A program made the position numbers and the translations under genes. From Planococcus citri (Eukaryota > Arthropoda > Insecta > Hemiptera > Pseudococcidae), in contig NC_088677.1 of assembly GCF_950023065.1 (NCBI RefSeq), forward strand, positions 20,729,230 to 20,793,229: 64,000 bases of DNA. The letters run 5' to 3'. Of this stretch, positions 44,060 through 56,779 are shown one piece after another. The notes under the pieces were generated by a model. It worked only from the letters and a program-made list of their open reading frames with translations, did no database searches and had not been told where the DNA came from. Each line of letters starts with the position of its first letter. Positions within the stretch are counted from its first letter, which is position 1.

Positions 44060-45110
44060 CACCAGGCTCGGATAACATCAGTAACATTATGCTTGAAAAC
44101 CTTCCAACAAATATATCCTAACGAGCTTCAAAACACTTTTCAACTCTTGCCTTCGAATTGGTTACTTTCCTAACACCTGGAAAATTACCAAAGTAATTGT
44201 GCTATCCAAAAAAGAATATCCTTTTTCGTCTCCTAATGATTATAGACCTATAAGTCTTCTCTCTTCTCTATCCAAAATCCTTGAAAAAATCATTCGTAAA
44301 CGTCTTTTGGACTTTCTGAAAAAGGAACAGATTTTACCATCTTTTCATTATGGTTTTAGTAATAAAATGAGCACAGTTCATCAGTTGCATCAAATGGTAC
44401 AACTTATTAACAATGGCTATGAAAAGAAGCAATTCACAACTGCAGCTTTTACAGACATCAAAAAGGCCTTCGACTATGTATTGCATTGCGGTTTAATTCA
44501 CAAATTAGTTACAATCGAAACACCCACCTTTCTACGTAAAATCATTTCTTCCTTCCTTCAAAATAGGAAATTTTATGTTCATATCGACGATGAAAGCTCT
44601 TCGCCTCGAGAAATCAGCCAAGGTGTACCGCAAGGCGCTGTATTGAGCCCAACATTGTTCATCTTATACTGCTATGCTATTCCTAAACCAGCTGATAATG
44701 AAATAGCAATGTTTTCTGATGATACATGTTTACTCAGCCAAAATAAAGATCTTCTAATTGCTCGTAATAAACTTCAAGCTGGCATCAATGAATTAGAACC
44801 ATGGTTTGAACGCTGGAAACTTGAGCTAAATCTTCTTAAAAGTGAGACAAAAATCTTCACAATTTGAAAAATCTCACCGACTCCAGAAATCTCAATTGAT
44901 AACACAGTGGTACCATGGAATACATGAACAGTTAAATATCTCAGCGTACACTTGGACCAGAAACTATCTCTCAAAAACCATATCGTTCTCAAATCACGTG
45001 ATGCCTACCTCAAACTACGTAAACTATACCCCTTATTGAATCGTCATTCCAGATTGCCTACATCTTTACAAAAGTCTCATCTGTAGCTCATTCACATATA
45101 TGCAGCACCA
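44060..45110 (+). pseudogene. Jockey-type non-LTR retrotransposon, RT domain
   Basis: Starts abruptly in the RT domain: GSDNISNIMLENLP, a frame with a stop, then an open frame 44199-44867. It reads NDYRPISLLSSLSKILEKII (RT block 1-2), HYGFSNKMSTVHQLHQMVQL, FTDIKKAFDYVLH (block A, catalytic Asp), SQGVPQGAVLSPTLF (block B) and AMFSDDTCLLS (block C, FSDD for the usual FADD). Then comes the thumb region WFERWKLELNLLKSETKIFT. After a stop, other frames continue VKYLSVHLDQKLSLKNHIV and LLNRHSRLPTSLQKSHL, stop again, and the element ends. The endonuclease part is absent (5' truncation). Confidence 0.93.
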
Positions 45111-45544
45111 CACTCATTTTTCACTACATTTCAAGCAAAATGGCCAAAAATCACTACTTTTTCACTAATTTCCAACCTTTTCTCTTTCATCACTCTGTAG
45201 AGACGTCCATTTTTTTCAATGAATTGAAGGTTTTTGTTGCTCATTTGAAATTTTTCATTTTTTCACTACCTTTTTTCAACCCAATTTTCAGAAATCTCTC
45301 CTCTTGACACCCCCTTCCTCTCCCATACACACAAAACCATTTGAAAAATCAAATTTCTCACAGGAAAAATGAATTATCAAAAAAATTGAAATACATATGT
45401 AAGAAAAAAGTTTGTATACAAAGCATTTTTCAATTGCATCAAAAATGAACTTTTTTTTTCAGTGATTTGAATGTTTTTGCCATGCGTTCGAATTTTTTCA
45501 TTTTTTTCACTACCTTCTTGACTAAATTCACTACCTTACTTTTT

Positions 45545-46335
45545 CAGTATTTGTTAGATACACAGAAGCATGCAATCAGAAATGTAACTGGTTTGGAAAG
45601 AAGAAATTCAACTGTTGAGGCATTCAAAAATTTGAAAATCTTAAATCTCGATCAGCATAATATGTGCATGAACACAGCGATGCTTTTGGAGTTGGAACAG
45701 TGATGAGGGAGGGGCTACAAAGTGCTGCACTCAGGGCCAGACCTCAGCTCATGGATACTACGAGAGCAAATATGCAAATTCTAGTTAGGGCCCCATCGAT
45801 ATATAACTCATTACCAGCAGAATTGAGGCAAGCTAGCTGTAAAAAATTTCAAAAGAAATTGTCAGAATGGCTTGTTCAGAACGGGCGCGAAGGGATAGGC
45901 TACAGTTCATGAATCATGATAGACTTGGAATGTGCATTACTCGATCCTGCAACTGGTTCCTTTCCTGCTTTCTGGTAATAGCCCATTATATTGTGTTTGT
46001 AAAAGACCCCCATACTATTCAAGACTTTCAATGACCCCTTATGACCTGCTTATTATTGTTGTGTTTGTTGTAAAAATAGCCCTATTCTGTTCAGAAATTT
46101 TTTGATGATGGCTTAAAACCTGTTTATTGTACATTATATTGCATATTGTAGCCTTGTTTTTGAACCTCAAGTTAAAATTTGAATTTATTTATTTATTTAT
46201 ACCTATAATTATTAGCTTATATTTTTCTATGTTTGTGTCAGTTACGTAACCTATCGATATATTATTGTATGTTATAGAGAGACCCCGCCATTCGCGTCTT
46301 AAGACGCATTGGTGTGTGGATATTTTAGTATCTGA
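45545..46335 (+). pseudogene. Second non-LTR fragment: C-terminus and 3' UTR
   Basis: LLDTQKHAIRNVTGLERRNS and then TVEAFKNLKILNLDQHNMCM correspond to the post-RT 'LQKRAIRxIxG...FKxLxILxL' segment of Jockey/CR1-type elements. After a frameshift, 45664-45912 reads VRAPSIYNSLPAELRQASCK and KFQKKLSEWLV to the stop at 45912, the usual 'xYNSLPxExR...FKKKLxxxL' end. An A/T-rich 3' UTR follows, with tttatttatttattta at about 46185. It is separated from the RT fragment by ~430 bp of unrelated repeat, so it may be a different copy. The stretch 46336-46735 shows nothing recognisable. Confidence 0.8.
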
Positions 46336-46739
46336 ATGTAAAAGAAAAAGGAAATATACCTCTGATCACTGAGTCTCAGTACCTGGAATGAGGAAAGAAT
46401 ATAATAAATATGTAAATACAAGAAAAAATAAAGAAATTAGAAAGGTCTAAAAAGTAAGTACATTCCGCCCAATCAAGCTGTTAAAATTATGATCGATTCT
46501 CATTCTAGACACTATTACAAAGAAATTTTAATCTAGCCACTCCACTCTTTTCCTAGGGTCCATCCCCAATATTACACACTGGCGTATCGTCTTCCCTATG
46601 ACTCCCACGAAAAAAAATGTCCAATAAAAGTATCCCTCAATAACATCTCTACAATTTTGACTCGCAGAAAATTTTCATTAGAGGCTTCTCTTTCCCCACA
46701 AATTTGAAAAATTGCTCACAAAAAAAAATCATTAAAATT

Positions 46740-47695
46740 CTTGTTGTAATTTTTCTCACACACCCCCCCTCCCCCCTCAAAAACCCAAATACTGTCCCAA
46801 TCAAAAAAAAAACATTTGAATAAGAGTTATTTTTTGAAACCCAATCTACAATATTTTCAGTTACAATAAAATTTCATCTTGAAACTCCCCTTTGCCCCTC
46901 GAATCCGGAAAAAATACCAGTGCAAATTCCAAAGACATTTTCCGAATTGAAGGAAAACTCTGGTGTTATTCGGTGCCACTTGACTTATTTCAACTTGGTA
47001 GAGGTGTCAAAATATTTTAATTTTTTTCGACGAGATTCCTGCAGTAGGTAAAATTGGGAAAATAAACGAATAAAATTTCATAGAAAATTTGCATCTACTT
47101 GGTTCTTTTATTTTTGTTTCTCATCCTTGAATTTGGGTTTGTAAATTTACAAAGATGATCGTTTCGAGAAAATCCTCATTTTCCAGTCGTATACCTTACC
47201 AATAATTATTTTTCTCACCCCTCTCTCTTCATACTAGTGGACCCAGCCACCCCCCTAAAAAAATACTAATATTGTCCCAATCAAAAAAATATTCAAATAA
47301 AAGGTTATTTCTCGGAACCCAATCTACATACTATTTCAGTTGCAATAAAATTTCATTTTGAAGTTACCCTTTGCCCCTGAAATTTGAAAAAAAGACAAGA
47401 GCAAATTCACAAAGACATTTTCTGATTGAAAAGAAAAACTCCGGTATTATTCTACGAGTATGCACTTCGTTCATTTCAACTTTGTCGAGGTGTGAAGATA
47501 GTGAAATTTTTTCGAGATTCCTGCAGTAAAATTGGCAAAATGAATGGATACAATTTCAAGGCAAATTTTCATCAACTTGTATTTTTTTTTCATGGTTTTT
47601 GTTTCCCATCCTTGAATTTGGCACAGTCAATTTGCAAAGATAATGATTTCGAGAAAATCCTCGATTTTATTTCAACTTCTCCCATTTCAAAAACA
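46740..47695 (+). repeat. Tandem duplication, 479-bp unit
   Basis: 'tgtcccaatcaaaaaaa', 'gaacccaatctacatactat', 'caataaaatttcat', 'ccctttgcccct', 'gattcctgcagta' and 'tcatccttgaatttgg' occur in order in two consecutive units. The offset is 479 bases at gtcccaatc (46793/47272). The short ORF 47426-47704 has no protein features. Confidence 0.8.
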
Positions 47696-47759
47696 TTTTT
47701 TTAAATCCAAATTTGAGCGAGAAAAGGTAGCTCATTAGTGGCGATTGAGATCAGTGGTA

Positions 47760-48780
47760 ATTGATAAGAAAAAATTGGCACCTACACGAGAACCATTGAC
47801 CGCGGTAACGAACAGAATTTGCATTGCGTCATCACCAATCGGCAATCAGCGATGGCAACTGCTGTCAACTTGACGTAGGTGGATACCACAGCTGAGTTGC
47901 ACTGCTGGTTAGAATTATAGGTAGGTAGGAAGAGGTACGTGGTTCAGTATCCGTCCACAATGCTGTTTACAAAACGATTAACGATCCGTGTGTTGACCTA
48001 TTCGTAGGTAATTCGCCAATCGCCAATTGCCAATCATCCATCGCTCATCGAACGCAAATGCGTAGGTCTAGGTACGTACAGTCTATACAGATACGTAGTT
48101 AGGTTGGGTTGGGTGTTTGTATGTACCACGTATGTCATACACGTACCATATGGGTTTCTGGTAAGAGACAGACAGACAGAGAAAAAAAGTAAACACATCA
48201 AATGAAAGGGAGGACCAAGGGGGGGGGGATCCGCGACAGCGTCACGATGCCTTCCTCATATGTACATTCGAGTTCAAAAAATCAACGAATTAAACTAAGG
48301 GAATAGAGATATTGAATCGAGATCGCGAAAGACTATAGGAGGACTAGAGGTTTGGGAAGTAGATTCAGCACACAGCTGCGAGTTGCGAGCTACGACCACC
48401 GTGCGAATGGAAATGGTTAATCCATCTGTCATTTCATCTCGTAACGATAATGGCTCATTATTAATAAAATAAACCGTCGTCGTCGTCGTAGTAGTCGTAG
48501 TCGTCGGCGCCAGGTGTATTGAAAACTAGACCCAGATTTCTACCCACCAACCAGAAGCGTGTGAACATAATACTCCTCGCGCCGTAGCCGTGAAATGTTT
48601 GTACCGCTTGAGGTGCTGTAGGGCATGGCTACGGTTATGGCTATGGCTATCCAGCGAACCCAGCGAGTGCAGTTCACAGTTCCCACACATACTTGTTATA
48701 GGTAGATAGGTATTAGGTACCTACTCTCAATATGTACTACTTTTACTCTTTACACCTTTACGTTTAGATGGTTCGGTAAC
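47760..48780. other. Ordinary-complexity island with CGT microsatellite
   Basis: Near-50% GC sequence, largely repeat-free apart from (cgt)n at about 48475-48505 and ggctatggctat-type runs near 48630. It contains CAGCTG at 47890 and 48373. No credible ORF was found. It could be a regulatory or non-coding transcribed region. Confidence 0.35.
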
Positions 48781-49379
48781 ATTTCACATCAACTATGTAA
48801 TGTCCAATAGAGTGTCCCAAGGAAAATCAAAGCTGAAATACAATCTAAATTTTTTCGTTTCAACCTCAAAATATTTTAAAACATTTTTCCACGTCGATCG
48901 GAGTACGTTGAACCGTTCCGCAAAGGCCTTGAACTAGCGTCATTGAATGATGCATTTCAAGGATTCTTTAGAGCGTTTAACTACGTAGTTCAATTTTCAA
49001 TTTATGAAAATAATGTGTAGGACCTTTCTTGTTTAGCATTAAAAGATCTACAAAGAAAGGTCATTTATACGTTTTTCACCTAAATTGAAAATTAAAGGCC
49101 CTAAATGACTTTGAAATCTTGCAAAAATCATAATCTAGATGATCATCAATGCACTTTGAATTATTTGAGAAAAATTCAACGTTTAAGAAGTTTTTTTTAC
49201 TGAAATTTTTTTAAAAAGTGCTAATAAGGGATACGCCATGTTTTTTAATTGAGCATTATTTTTATTCATGTGGTTTGATTTAAGTATAACAATAATTAAA
49301 GTCGATCATATGTCAAATTCTTTGAATTTTCGCAGTAATTCAAATGTGTACAGTGTGGGTGAGATGAATCACCAAATAA

Positions 49380-49760
49380 CAGGGAGTAAATTGCCCTCAA
49401 ACAGGCAACTTTTGCAAGTTCTATTTTTTGGAAAAACTTGGAGCATCTTGACAACTTTGGCATAAAAATTCAACTTTTTAACAATTTTGGTAAAAATTGG
49501 GATTTTTTACAATTTTTCCAAAAAGAAATGAAACTTATTGATGATTTTGATTAAAAAAATGCTGAAACTTTGTTTTCTATCAACTTTAACAGAAAAGCAG
49601 GACCTCTATAACAATTTTGTCAAAAAATGTGAATTTCTCACGATTCAAAAAAAAACTTGGAGTATTTTGACAATGTTTACAAAAATAAGAATTTGACAAT
49701 TTTGGTAAGAAACCTGAGTTTTTTTTTTTGGCAATTTTGAAGTTTCATTTGACAATTATT
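49380..49760. repeat. Degenerate A/T repeat
   Basis: Units like 'caattttggtaaaaattggg' and 'cttggagcatcttgacaact' recur about every 45-60 bp. No coding signal. Confidence 0.5.
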
Positions 49761-49949
49761 GAGATTAGGTGATAGGTAAGGTACCTACTTTTTGAATGTT
49801 TAGGCTGAGGGGATGTAATTTTGACATGGATTAGGTATGTTTTTTGCGATGGCGGGATTTCCGAAATTTTCGAAAATTGTGAAACATGATCCGCATTATT
49901 ATGCTGACTTCTTCAATGACTGAGTAGGTAATAATCATTTTTTTTTCTG

Positions 49950-50205
49950 TTCTTGAAATTTTCATTTCTTTGAAATTATTTTTTACCTCATGATGGATTA
50001 AGATACTATGAAATTGATTATGTTAAGTATATTATTGACTAGTGGCCTTTGAAATATTATTCATATGTTAAGTTACTGATGTTTATAACCTTATTTTTAT
50101 TCGCATTTAACCTTTAAAATGTTATTCTTGCATTTTATTCATATGTTATAATGATTTTTGACCTTATTTTCATTTGTTTTAAAATTTTAAATATTACGAG
50201 TATGT
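49950..50205 (+). repeat. Dispersed repeat, paired with 52875-53120
   Basis: 'aattttcatttctttgaaat', 'gactagtggcctttgaaata', 'cgcatttaacctttaaaatg', 'gcattttattcatatgttat' and 'gatttttgaccttatttt' occur in the same order at both places, 2.9 kb apart, in direct orientation. Confidence 0.7.
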
Positions 50206-50267
50206 CCTGTACAATAGGCTGTCCCAAGATGACCAAAGTTGAACTTTTGAAACACATGCCTTCCAAG

Positions 50268-50759
50268 CAGAGTTGAAAAAAAAACAAAAAAACATTTTTT
50301 TTTTTGTTTTAAACAGTTTTTGTTTTAAACAGTTTTTGTTTTAAACAAATGTTAAAAACAGTTCCATCGATTCGTTGTTTAAAACAGTGTTTAAAACATG
50401 TTTTAAACAAAATTTTGAATAAATAAGCAAAATGAATAGGTAGTCAAAACTCAAATCTCAAAAGGCTTACTTTTGTTGTTTAAATTTTATTCATCATGTA
50501 GTGTTCATTCTGCAGACGATTGAAATTTCTGTTTATCATTTTTATATTGTTATCAAATGATTTTTAAATGTGACTGTGATTGTAAAAAATTGAGAATTTC
50601 ATGAGAAAAATAGAAAAAAAACATGTTTTTTTTCCATTTCAAAAAAAACAACGTTTAAAACTTTAAACTCTTTCCTTGTTTTAAACACTTCAAATTTTTT
50701 TGGGCTGTTTAAAACACTGTTTTAAACATGTCTGTTTTTTTTTTTTTTTGCCAACCCTG
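50268..50759. mobile_element. hAT-type MITE with TTTAAAC-rich ends
   Basis: Right terminus reversed reads cagggttggcaaaaaaaa; the left reads cagagttgaaaaaaaaac. Flanks are cttccaag (50260-50267) and attccaag (50760-50767). Inside, 'gttttaaacagtttttg' is repeated three times near 50305-50350, and tttaaacatgt/gtttaaaacat words are inverted. No ORF. Confidence 0.78.
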
Positions 50760-50994
50760 ATTCCAAGTTTTTTTTGTCAATCTCATAGTTTATCAGAGTA
50801 CTATAGAGTGCTTATCATGTTCAAGGAATGGGTAGCAGATTAGCTGCCATCTATTGTAGGCGAAGGAAAATTCATACCAACTGCAAGGTTATTTCATTGC
50901 TGCATGTAGGTAGTAAGTAATGTTGTTTGAAGTTATTCTTGTTTAGATTTTGGTTGAAAATTTTAACCGAGTATGAAAAATTATATGTAGTAAC

Positions 50995-51595
50995 ATCCAC
51001 AACTCAAAATCAACTGTGATGGATTCATCTATCAACTCGTCGCCAGAATTGAAGGTAACTCGACAACCCAAATTGGACAATTATTAATGACTTAGGTAAG
51101 GATGTAAATATCAAGTAAGATGTACTAAAATTAGGATGTCCTAAATATGTTCTAAATATCTGTATTGAATTGGTACTAACTTGATACTTTATTAATGATG
51201 ACCACCAAGTTAGAAAAATTTAGGTAATATTCAACAACTCTGAATAATTGACAGTGATGGATTCATCTACCAACTCATCACCCAAATTAGACAATTATTA
51301 ATGTAAGGATGTAAGTATCAAGTAAGATGTACTAAAGTTAGGATGTCTTAAATATGTTCTAAATATCTATATTAAATTGGTACTGATCTAACACTTTATC
51401 GATAACAACCATATAGTTTGAAAAATTAAGGTAACATTTAACAACTCAGATTCCACTGTGGTGGATTCATCTACCAACTCATCACCCAAAATTATTGGAC
51501 AATAAATTATCATGTAAGGATATAAATATCAAGTAAGATGTACTAAAATTGGGATGTCTTATATATGTTCTAAATATAACTATGTTTTCTTTTCT
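50995..51595 (+). repeat. Three tandem ~205-240-bp units
   Basis: 'gtgatggattcatctaccaa', 'aaatatcaagtaagatgtac', 'taggatgtc.taaatatgtt' and 'ttggtact' recur at about 51016, 51254 and 51458. The units are about 85% alike by eye. No coding. The stretch 51600-52870 shows nothing recognisable beyond short T-rich ORFs. Confidence 0.8.
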
Positions 51596-52874
51596 ATCAA
51601 TATGTGTGTATCATTCTTTCAAATACAGTGTTCTAAATATATTGTGTCTTATCATGTTTCAAATATTAATTTTCTGCAAATATAAATATAAATATGAGTT
51701 ATCTATGAATACATGTACTTAGTACTTTGTGGTGCCCAGGTCTTTTATGGTAATTGTGGTGCCACCACATACAAAAAGGATCACATATATTTACATATGT
51801 ATGATAAAGGTGTTTTGGTGTAGTTTTGTTTCTTTAATCATGGTTAGTCATAGTGGTGCTGGCTATAGGTATGAACTTGGTACTTGTGCTGCCTGCCTCA
51901 AAAATTTTTTTTCACCTTCGAGTGCATTTCATTCAATTCTATATCATTTGATGTGAGAAGACCTAAAATCTCTAAACCTATAAGATGTACTTACTTAAAC
52001 ATAAGGTGTAAACAGAAGTGTAAGAAATGCAGCGAAAGAAATGGCAACTAATCACTTTCCAATATTTGAAAACTAGATCAAATTTTACTGGAATAGGTTT
52101 AGGTAGGTAGAAAGGTAGGTTCTTTTTTTACAACTTTAAGGGGATTGTAGTTCTAATTGATCTTGAAGAGAATCTTCCAAGCAAAATGAGTACCTACCTA
52201 ATTTAGTCAATTTTGCTCGGTTTACAACCAAGACACCTGTACATCTGCAGTTACAGAATTATGCATTCAGTTTACCTCAAAAGACACAGACCAAATAGGT
52301 CGTATGATTCTTTTTATTTCATCTTCACATTATTTTCTTCCTTCTCTTTTATTTTCTTCTATAATGTATTCTTTTTACATCTTAAGTACAGTTTAAATTA
52401 TTAATTCAAATCCAAATTTTCTCTCTAACTTTAAATCCATTTCTTGCCAAATCTTTCTCAATAGCCCTCACAAATTTTTCATTACACAGTTCAATTACTA
52501 CACGCAGTGGCTTAGATATAATCAATGACAATCAACAACAGATATTGAAACAGACTTCTAATGGATTGGAAACCGTTTGATAAACAATCCGAACTATTAG
52601 TGGAGATTTAGATCGTCTGCAAGAATAATCAACTTTGAATGTCCAGCCAAATCTCCTGTAACATAAATCAAAAACTATCAGACCATCAAAGCCGCTCCAA
52701 AGTCAAGACATCAGTACCTCTACCTATTTATAATGAAATAAAGTAATGACATCCAAAATACCATATTAAAAGAAATTGTCAGGCAAAGTGTGACTAATTG
52801 TGAGTAAGTAAACTAATATACTCCTACGTATGTCTACTTCGAAGAATGAGCAATAATCGATCACTTATTCTCCT

Positions 52875-53120
52875 ATTCTCAAAATTTTCATTTCTTTAAA
52901 TATTTTTTAGCCTTGCGAGGGATTATGTTAGGGTGATTTATGTCAATTTTGTTATTTTATGAACTAGTGACCTTTGAAATAAGTATTATTCATACGTTAA
53001 GATGATCATGTTTGGCCTTATTTTTAATCACATTTAACCTTTAATATGTTACTCTCGCATTTTATTCATAAGTTACGATGATTTTTGACATTATTTTTGT
53101 TTTAAATTTTAAATATATTA
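52875..53120 (+). repeat. Partner of the repeat at 49950-50205
   Basis: Same block order as the left partner, about 80% alike by eye. The pair brackets the triple repeat and the hAT MITE. Confidence 0.7.
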
Positions 53121-53269
53121 TGTTATATGGACTCCAGACTTATTTTTCTCATTTCTTCAACCATGTAAATGTAAGAATTAAAGCTTTTAAACAATAAGAA
53201 TTGAAAACTTCAAGAAGACAACTCGTGTTTTTGAATAAACAAATTCTGTTTTCAACTTGTGTGGATTTT

Positions 53270-53640
53270 TTTTCCACGACAAAAATAAGGTCACTTCATT
53301 TCAGTCAAAATTGCCAATAAGTCCCAACTTTTGCTAAAATATTTTTTTCAAAGTTTCATTTTTCGTTAAAAATTTGTAAACAATTTCTGATTTTTGCCAC
53401 AATTGGTTCCTTTTGAAAACATAAAATTTTGTCCCAAAAAAACGAAAAATTTATTGTGAATTTCGGAGTCATTCGAAAATTTTTTGTACTTGATTGTTAC
53501 AGTAGATCAGGTGTAGGTATCAATTTTCAAACAGGGTTTCGTGTTTTCAAGATATGCCATTCTGAATTGACGTTTAGAAAAATTAAATTGAAAAAATTTT
53601 TAAAAACCACCAATTTTTAGCTGAAATGGCCCTACTTTGA
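53270..53640. repeat. Degenerate A/T repeat
   Basis: Repeated phrases of the 'caaaattgccaataagtccc aacttttgctaaaat' type. No gene. Confidence 0.4.
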
Positions 53641-53859
53641 GACACCATGACTCATCCCCTGATGTCGCGAGTGGCTAAATTATTTTTGGGCTAGTTTCAA
53701 CTCCAAAGAAATTACCTACTTATTTTGAATTTCAGTTGATTCCGAGAGATCTATGGCTTTTCGACCCCACCTCCCCCCAAAAAAACCTTATTGAAACTGA
53801 TGAAACGAAACCAAAACAGTCACCAAACCTTATAGACTTCGATACCTAAATTAAAAAAA

Positions 53860-54345
53860 CGAAAATCGTGCATTCGAAACTAAATCAAAATCAAGTCCAG
53901 CTGCAGCAGAGGATGAGCTTGCACCACACACACGCATAGTCGATTAGTCGCATATATTTAAACCAGTATACCTATTATCGCCATCGCCATCGGATCGCCA
54001 TCGCTGAGTCCTGGGTAGCTTGCAGTGTGTGAGCGGAGCGTGGGAACCTAGCTGAGTAATTACGCCATCGCCATTGCCATTAAAAGATCTCAGCAAACAT
54101 GTGCGCGTCCGCGTACTCGTATCACGGGGTGAGTGTAGTGTGACGTATGTAATATGTGTGTACTCGTCGTACTCGTAGATATGTATTGTGTGTGGTGAGT
54201 GAGTACAGTACATCTGCCAGCTTGGGCGTCGTTTTCTCATCTGCTCGTATTTTGTTGATTGTTGTATACTCGTATATACGTACTAACCAAGGTACGAGTA
54301 CTCACTACTTACTTGGGTTATTGGCCTATGATGTAGTGATTGCAT
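53860..54345. other. Ordinary-complexity island with GCCATC microsatellite
   Basis: (gccatc)n-like runs at 53977-54003 and 54063-54080, several ctcgta words, and CAGCTG at 53899. The ORFs (53944-54359) translate simple repeats on both strands and are not credited. Confidence 0.4.
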
Positions 54346-54369
54346 GTACATTAGGGTGACCCTTTTGCA

Positions 54370-55275
54370 GAACTTCGGATTTTATCAAAAGATGTTGATT
54401 TTTACTTTAATTTCCAAATAAGTCTTTTTTTTTTTCAAAATTGCTGAAAAAAACAACTGTAGAACTTTCTACCAATTTATAGTGATTTGGGCTACCTTTT
54501 TTTTGGACTTTCACAAAAAAAAAAAAACAGGAAAGGAAAATTTTTCAAAAATTAGAAAACTTAAGACAATTTTTGGGAAAAAAAGCACGATTTTTGGAAG
54601 TTTTGTAAAAAGCAAAATTTATTTGGTAATTCTGCAAAAAATAAAGACTTTTTGACAATACTTGAAAATTTTGACCAAAAAAGCCGGACTTTTTCACAAT
54701 TTTAACAAATTGGAAAAAACCACAACTTTTTCACAATTTTTTACAATTTCTGCCAGAAATCAATTTTTTTGGAAAGCAAAATTTTTTTGAATTCAACTTG
54801 AAAAAGAGCAGTTTTTTCAAAAAATGAAGGACTTACCATTCGTAAAATTCATGTTTAATTGCAAAAATTTTTGTTTATCGACAAAATGAGTCATTTTCTG
54901 GAAATTTTTTTCTTAGCAGGGAATCGTTCATTTTTCCGAGCAATATTTTTTTTCGAGGGGGGGGGGGTTCAGAATTTTTTGCCCACAATTGTCAAGCAGT
55001 ATGTACTAATTTTTACCGAAATTGCTAGAAATTTCTAGTCTTTTACCAAAACATCCAAACAGTGTTGATGTTTTGGTCAAAATGATCCAAAAACGATCAC
55101 AGTTTTTGTCAAAATTATTAAAAAAACCCTCATTTTTGTCCATGAAGCTGTTTTTTTAGAAAATTGTTCGATAAAAGTCTCGTCTACTGTGAGAATCGGC
55201 GAGAAAAAAAAGGTCACGAACATTTTTTTAATGTTTCGCTCAATTTTCAAGTTTTTTTTAGGGGGGGGGGGTGTT
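54370..55275. repeat. Degenerate A/T repeat
   Basis: Phrases such as 'caattttaacaaattggaaa' and 'tttttgaaagttttgtaaaa' repeat at about 35-55 bp. Poly-G runs are at about 54957 and 55261. No gene. Confidence 0.55.
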
Positions 55276-55339
55276 AATAATTACTAGATTATTACACCCT
55301 ACGTCAGATTATCCATATTAATTATTAAATTTGTCAGGT

Positions 55340-56035
55340 TGTGTTTTTTAACAAGAGTAATAAATTTTTCCATATCGGAGGAGCTGTCCGGATGGAGAGA
55401 GAGTATTCATCTATTTGGAGAGATAATCGATCTTGGTGTAATTGGGGACAATAGAAAAGTACTTGTAGGTGTTGAACAGATACGGGTTCAGATGAGCAAA
55501 ATTGACATGAGGGCCTAGGGACTTTTAGGTAAATATGGTTATGTGTAATTTTGGTGTGTCCAATTCTCTCAGTCTTGTCAAGATAACTTCTTCAAGTCTA
55601 TTTAAGTGGGATAGGTTTTTCCAAGTATGAACTGATTTTTTATGTTGAAAGAGCTTGTTGGCTGTTTGTTGGGACCAGAAATTTTACCAATTCATGTATA
55701 TATTTTGAGTGAGAAAAGATTTGATGTCGTCAGCTGTGATGATGGTAAGGGGGAAAGGAGTAGTTGCAGCAGCTTCGTTTCCAGTGATTCCAATGTGGCT
55801 GGGAACATACATAAACTGGATAATAAAGTGGGAATTTTGTTGCTCAAATAGTTTTTTAAGAATATTTTGAACTATAGGGTGATCAGAAAATAGGTTTTGT
55901 ATAGAAATCAATGAACTTAAGGAATCACTCTGGATCAAAAAATGCTTGTTATCTGGTTCAGAGGTGAGTATATCACAGAGGCAATGATAAATAGCAGTGA
56001 GTTCAGCAGAGTAAATAGATGAACAGTTTGGGAGT
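55340..56035 (-). pseudogene. Non-LTR retrotransposon tail: RNase H and C-terminus
   Basis: Minus strand, reading leftward: SSIYSAELTAIYHCL (RNase H catalytic Glu), FLIQSDSLSSLISIQNLFSD (catalytic Asp), FIIQFMYVPSHIGITGNEAA (the 'PSHxGIxGNExAD' box, with the last Asp and following residues deleted). Then TTPFPLTIITADDIKSFLTQ, and across frames LNRLEEVILTRLR / IGHTKITHNHIYLKVPRPSC and CQFCSSEPVSVQH, the Cys/His C-terminal motif. This layout is typical of Jockey/I-group elements carrying RNase H. Frameshifts and the damaged active site make it dead. The RT domain is missing. Confidence 0.88.
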
Positions 56036-56039
56036 TAAT

Positions 56040-56760
56040 TTTCAAGTTGTTTCTTCAATTTCCAGACGATTTCAAGAATTTTTATGACTATAGTTAACAA
56101 ATTAACGAGTTTCTCAAAACTTCGCTAAGTTATGCTGTTTTTTCCATCAATTTATGCTAGGTACCTAAATTTTTATTGCTGGGACGTCAATTTGACAATT
56201 TTTTTTGTACTTTCTGCATTTCTGAAAAATTAACCATCCAATTTCGAGGATATCAATCTATCCCTAGATTTACATGTATTCAAAGTTTTGATGACCCCCC
56301 CCCCCCCTCTTGAAAATATCGACTCCCGCAAATTTTGGGCAAAAATCGTCATCTTTATTCAGATTTGAGCGAGATTCGATGAGATAACTCTGGCTGAGAA
56401 GTGAAATTTGTCGGTTTTTAATCATTTCGAGTTAATTTGATATGTTTCAAGTGTTTTAATGTAATCTAATTTCAAATACAATTTCAAAATACTTAATGTT
56501 GATTTTGCTAAATTTTATCATTTTTCTGAAGTATCAAAATAATACAGAATATGAGAAAAAAAGAAGTAAAAAAATCAGTTTTTTGGTGAAAAAAAAAAGT
56601 ATCTCGACGAGAAATGTTTCAAACACTTCGCAGCCCTACTCAAAATTAATCGTCTCATTTCATTAAAACCATTTCAGATGTTTCCAATATTTTCACAGAC
56701 TGTCGGAAAATTACACTTGCTATAAGTAGAGAAAACAATCCTGGTTACCGAATACCAACT
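56040..56760. other. AT-rich intergenic
   Basis: No ORF or repeat match. A poly-C tract lies at about 56296-56308. Confidence 0.4.
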
Positions 56761-56779
56761 CACAAAACGAAAAAAAAAA

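Noticed and set aside
50995..51595. CRISPR-like or regularly spaced array
   Set aside because: Three long diverged tandem units with no short conserved repeat and no unique spacers; eukaryotic minisatellite-type duplication.
53944..54359. Thr/Arg/Ser-rich ORFs on both strands
   Set aside because: Microsatellite translations (gccatc, ctcgta).
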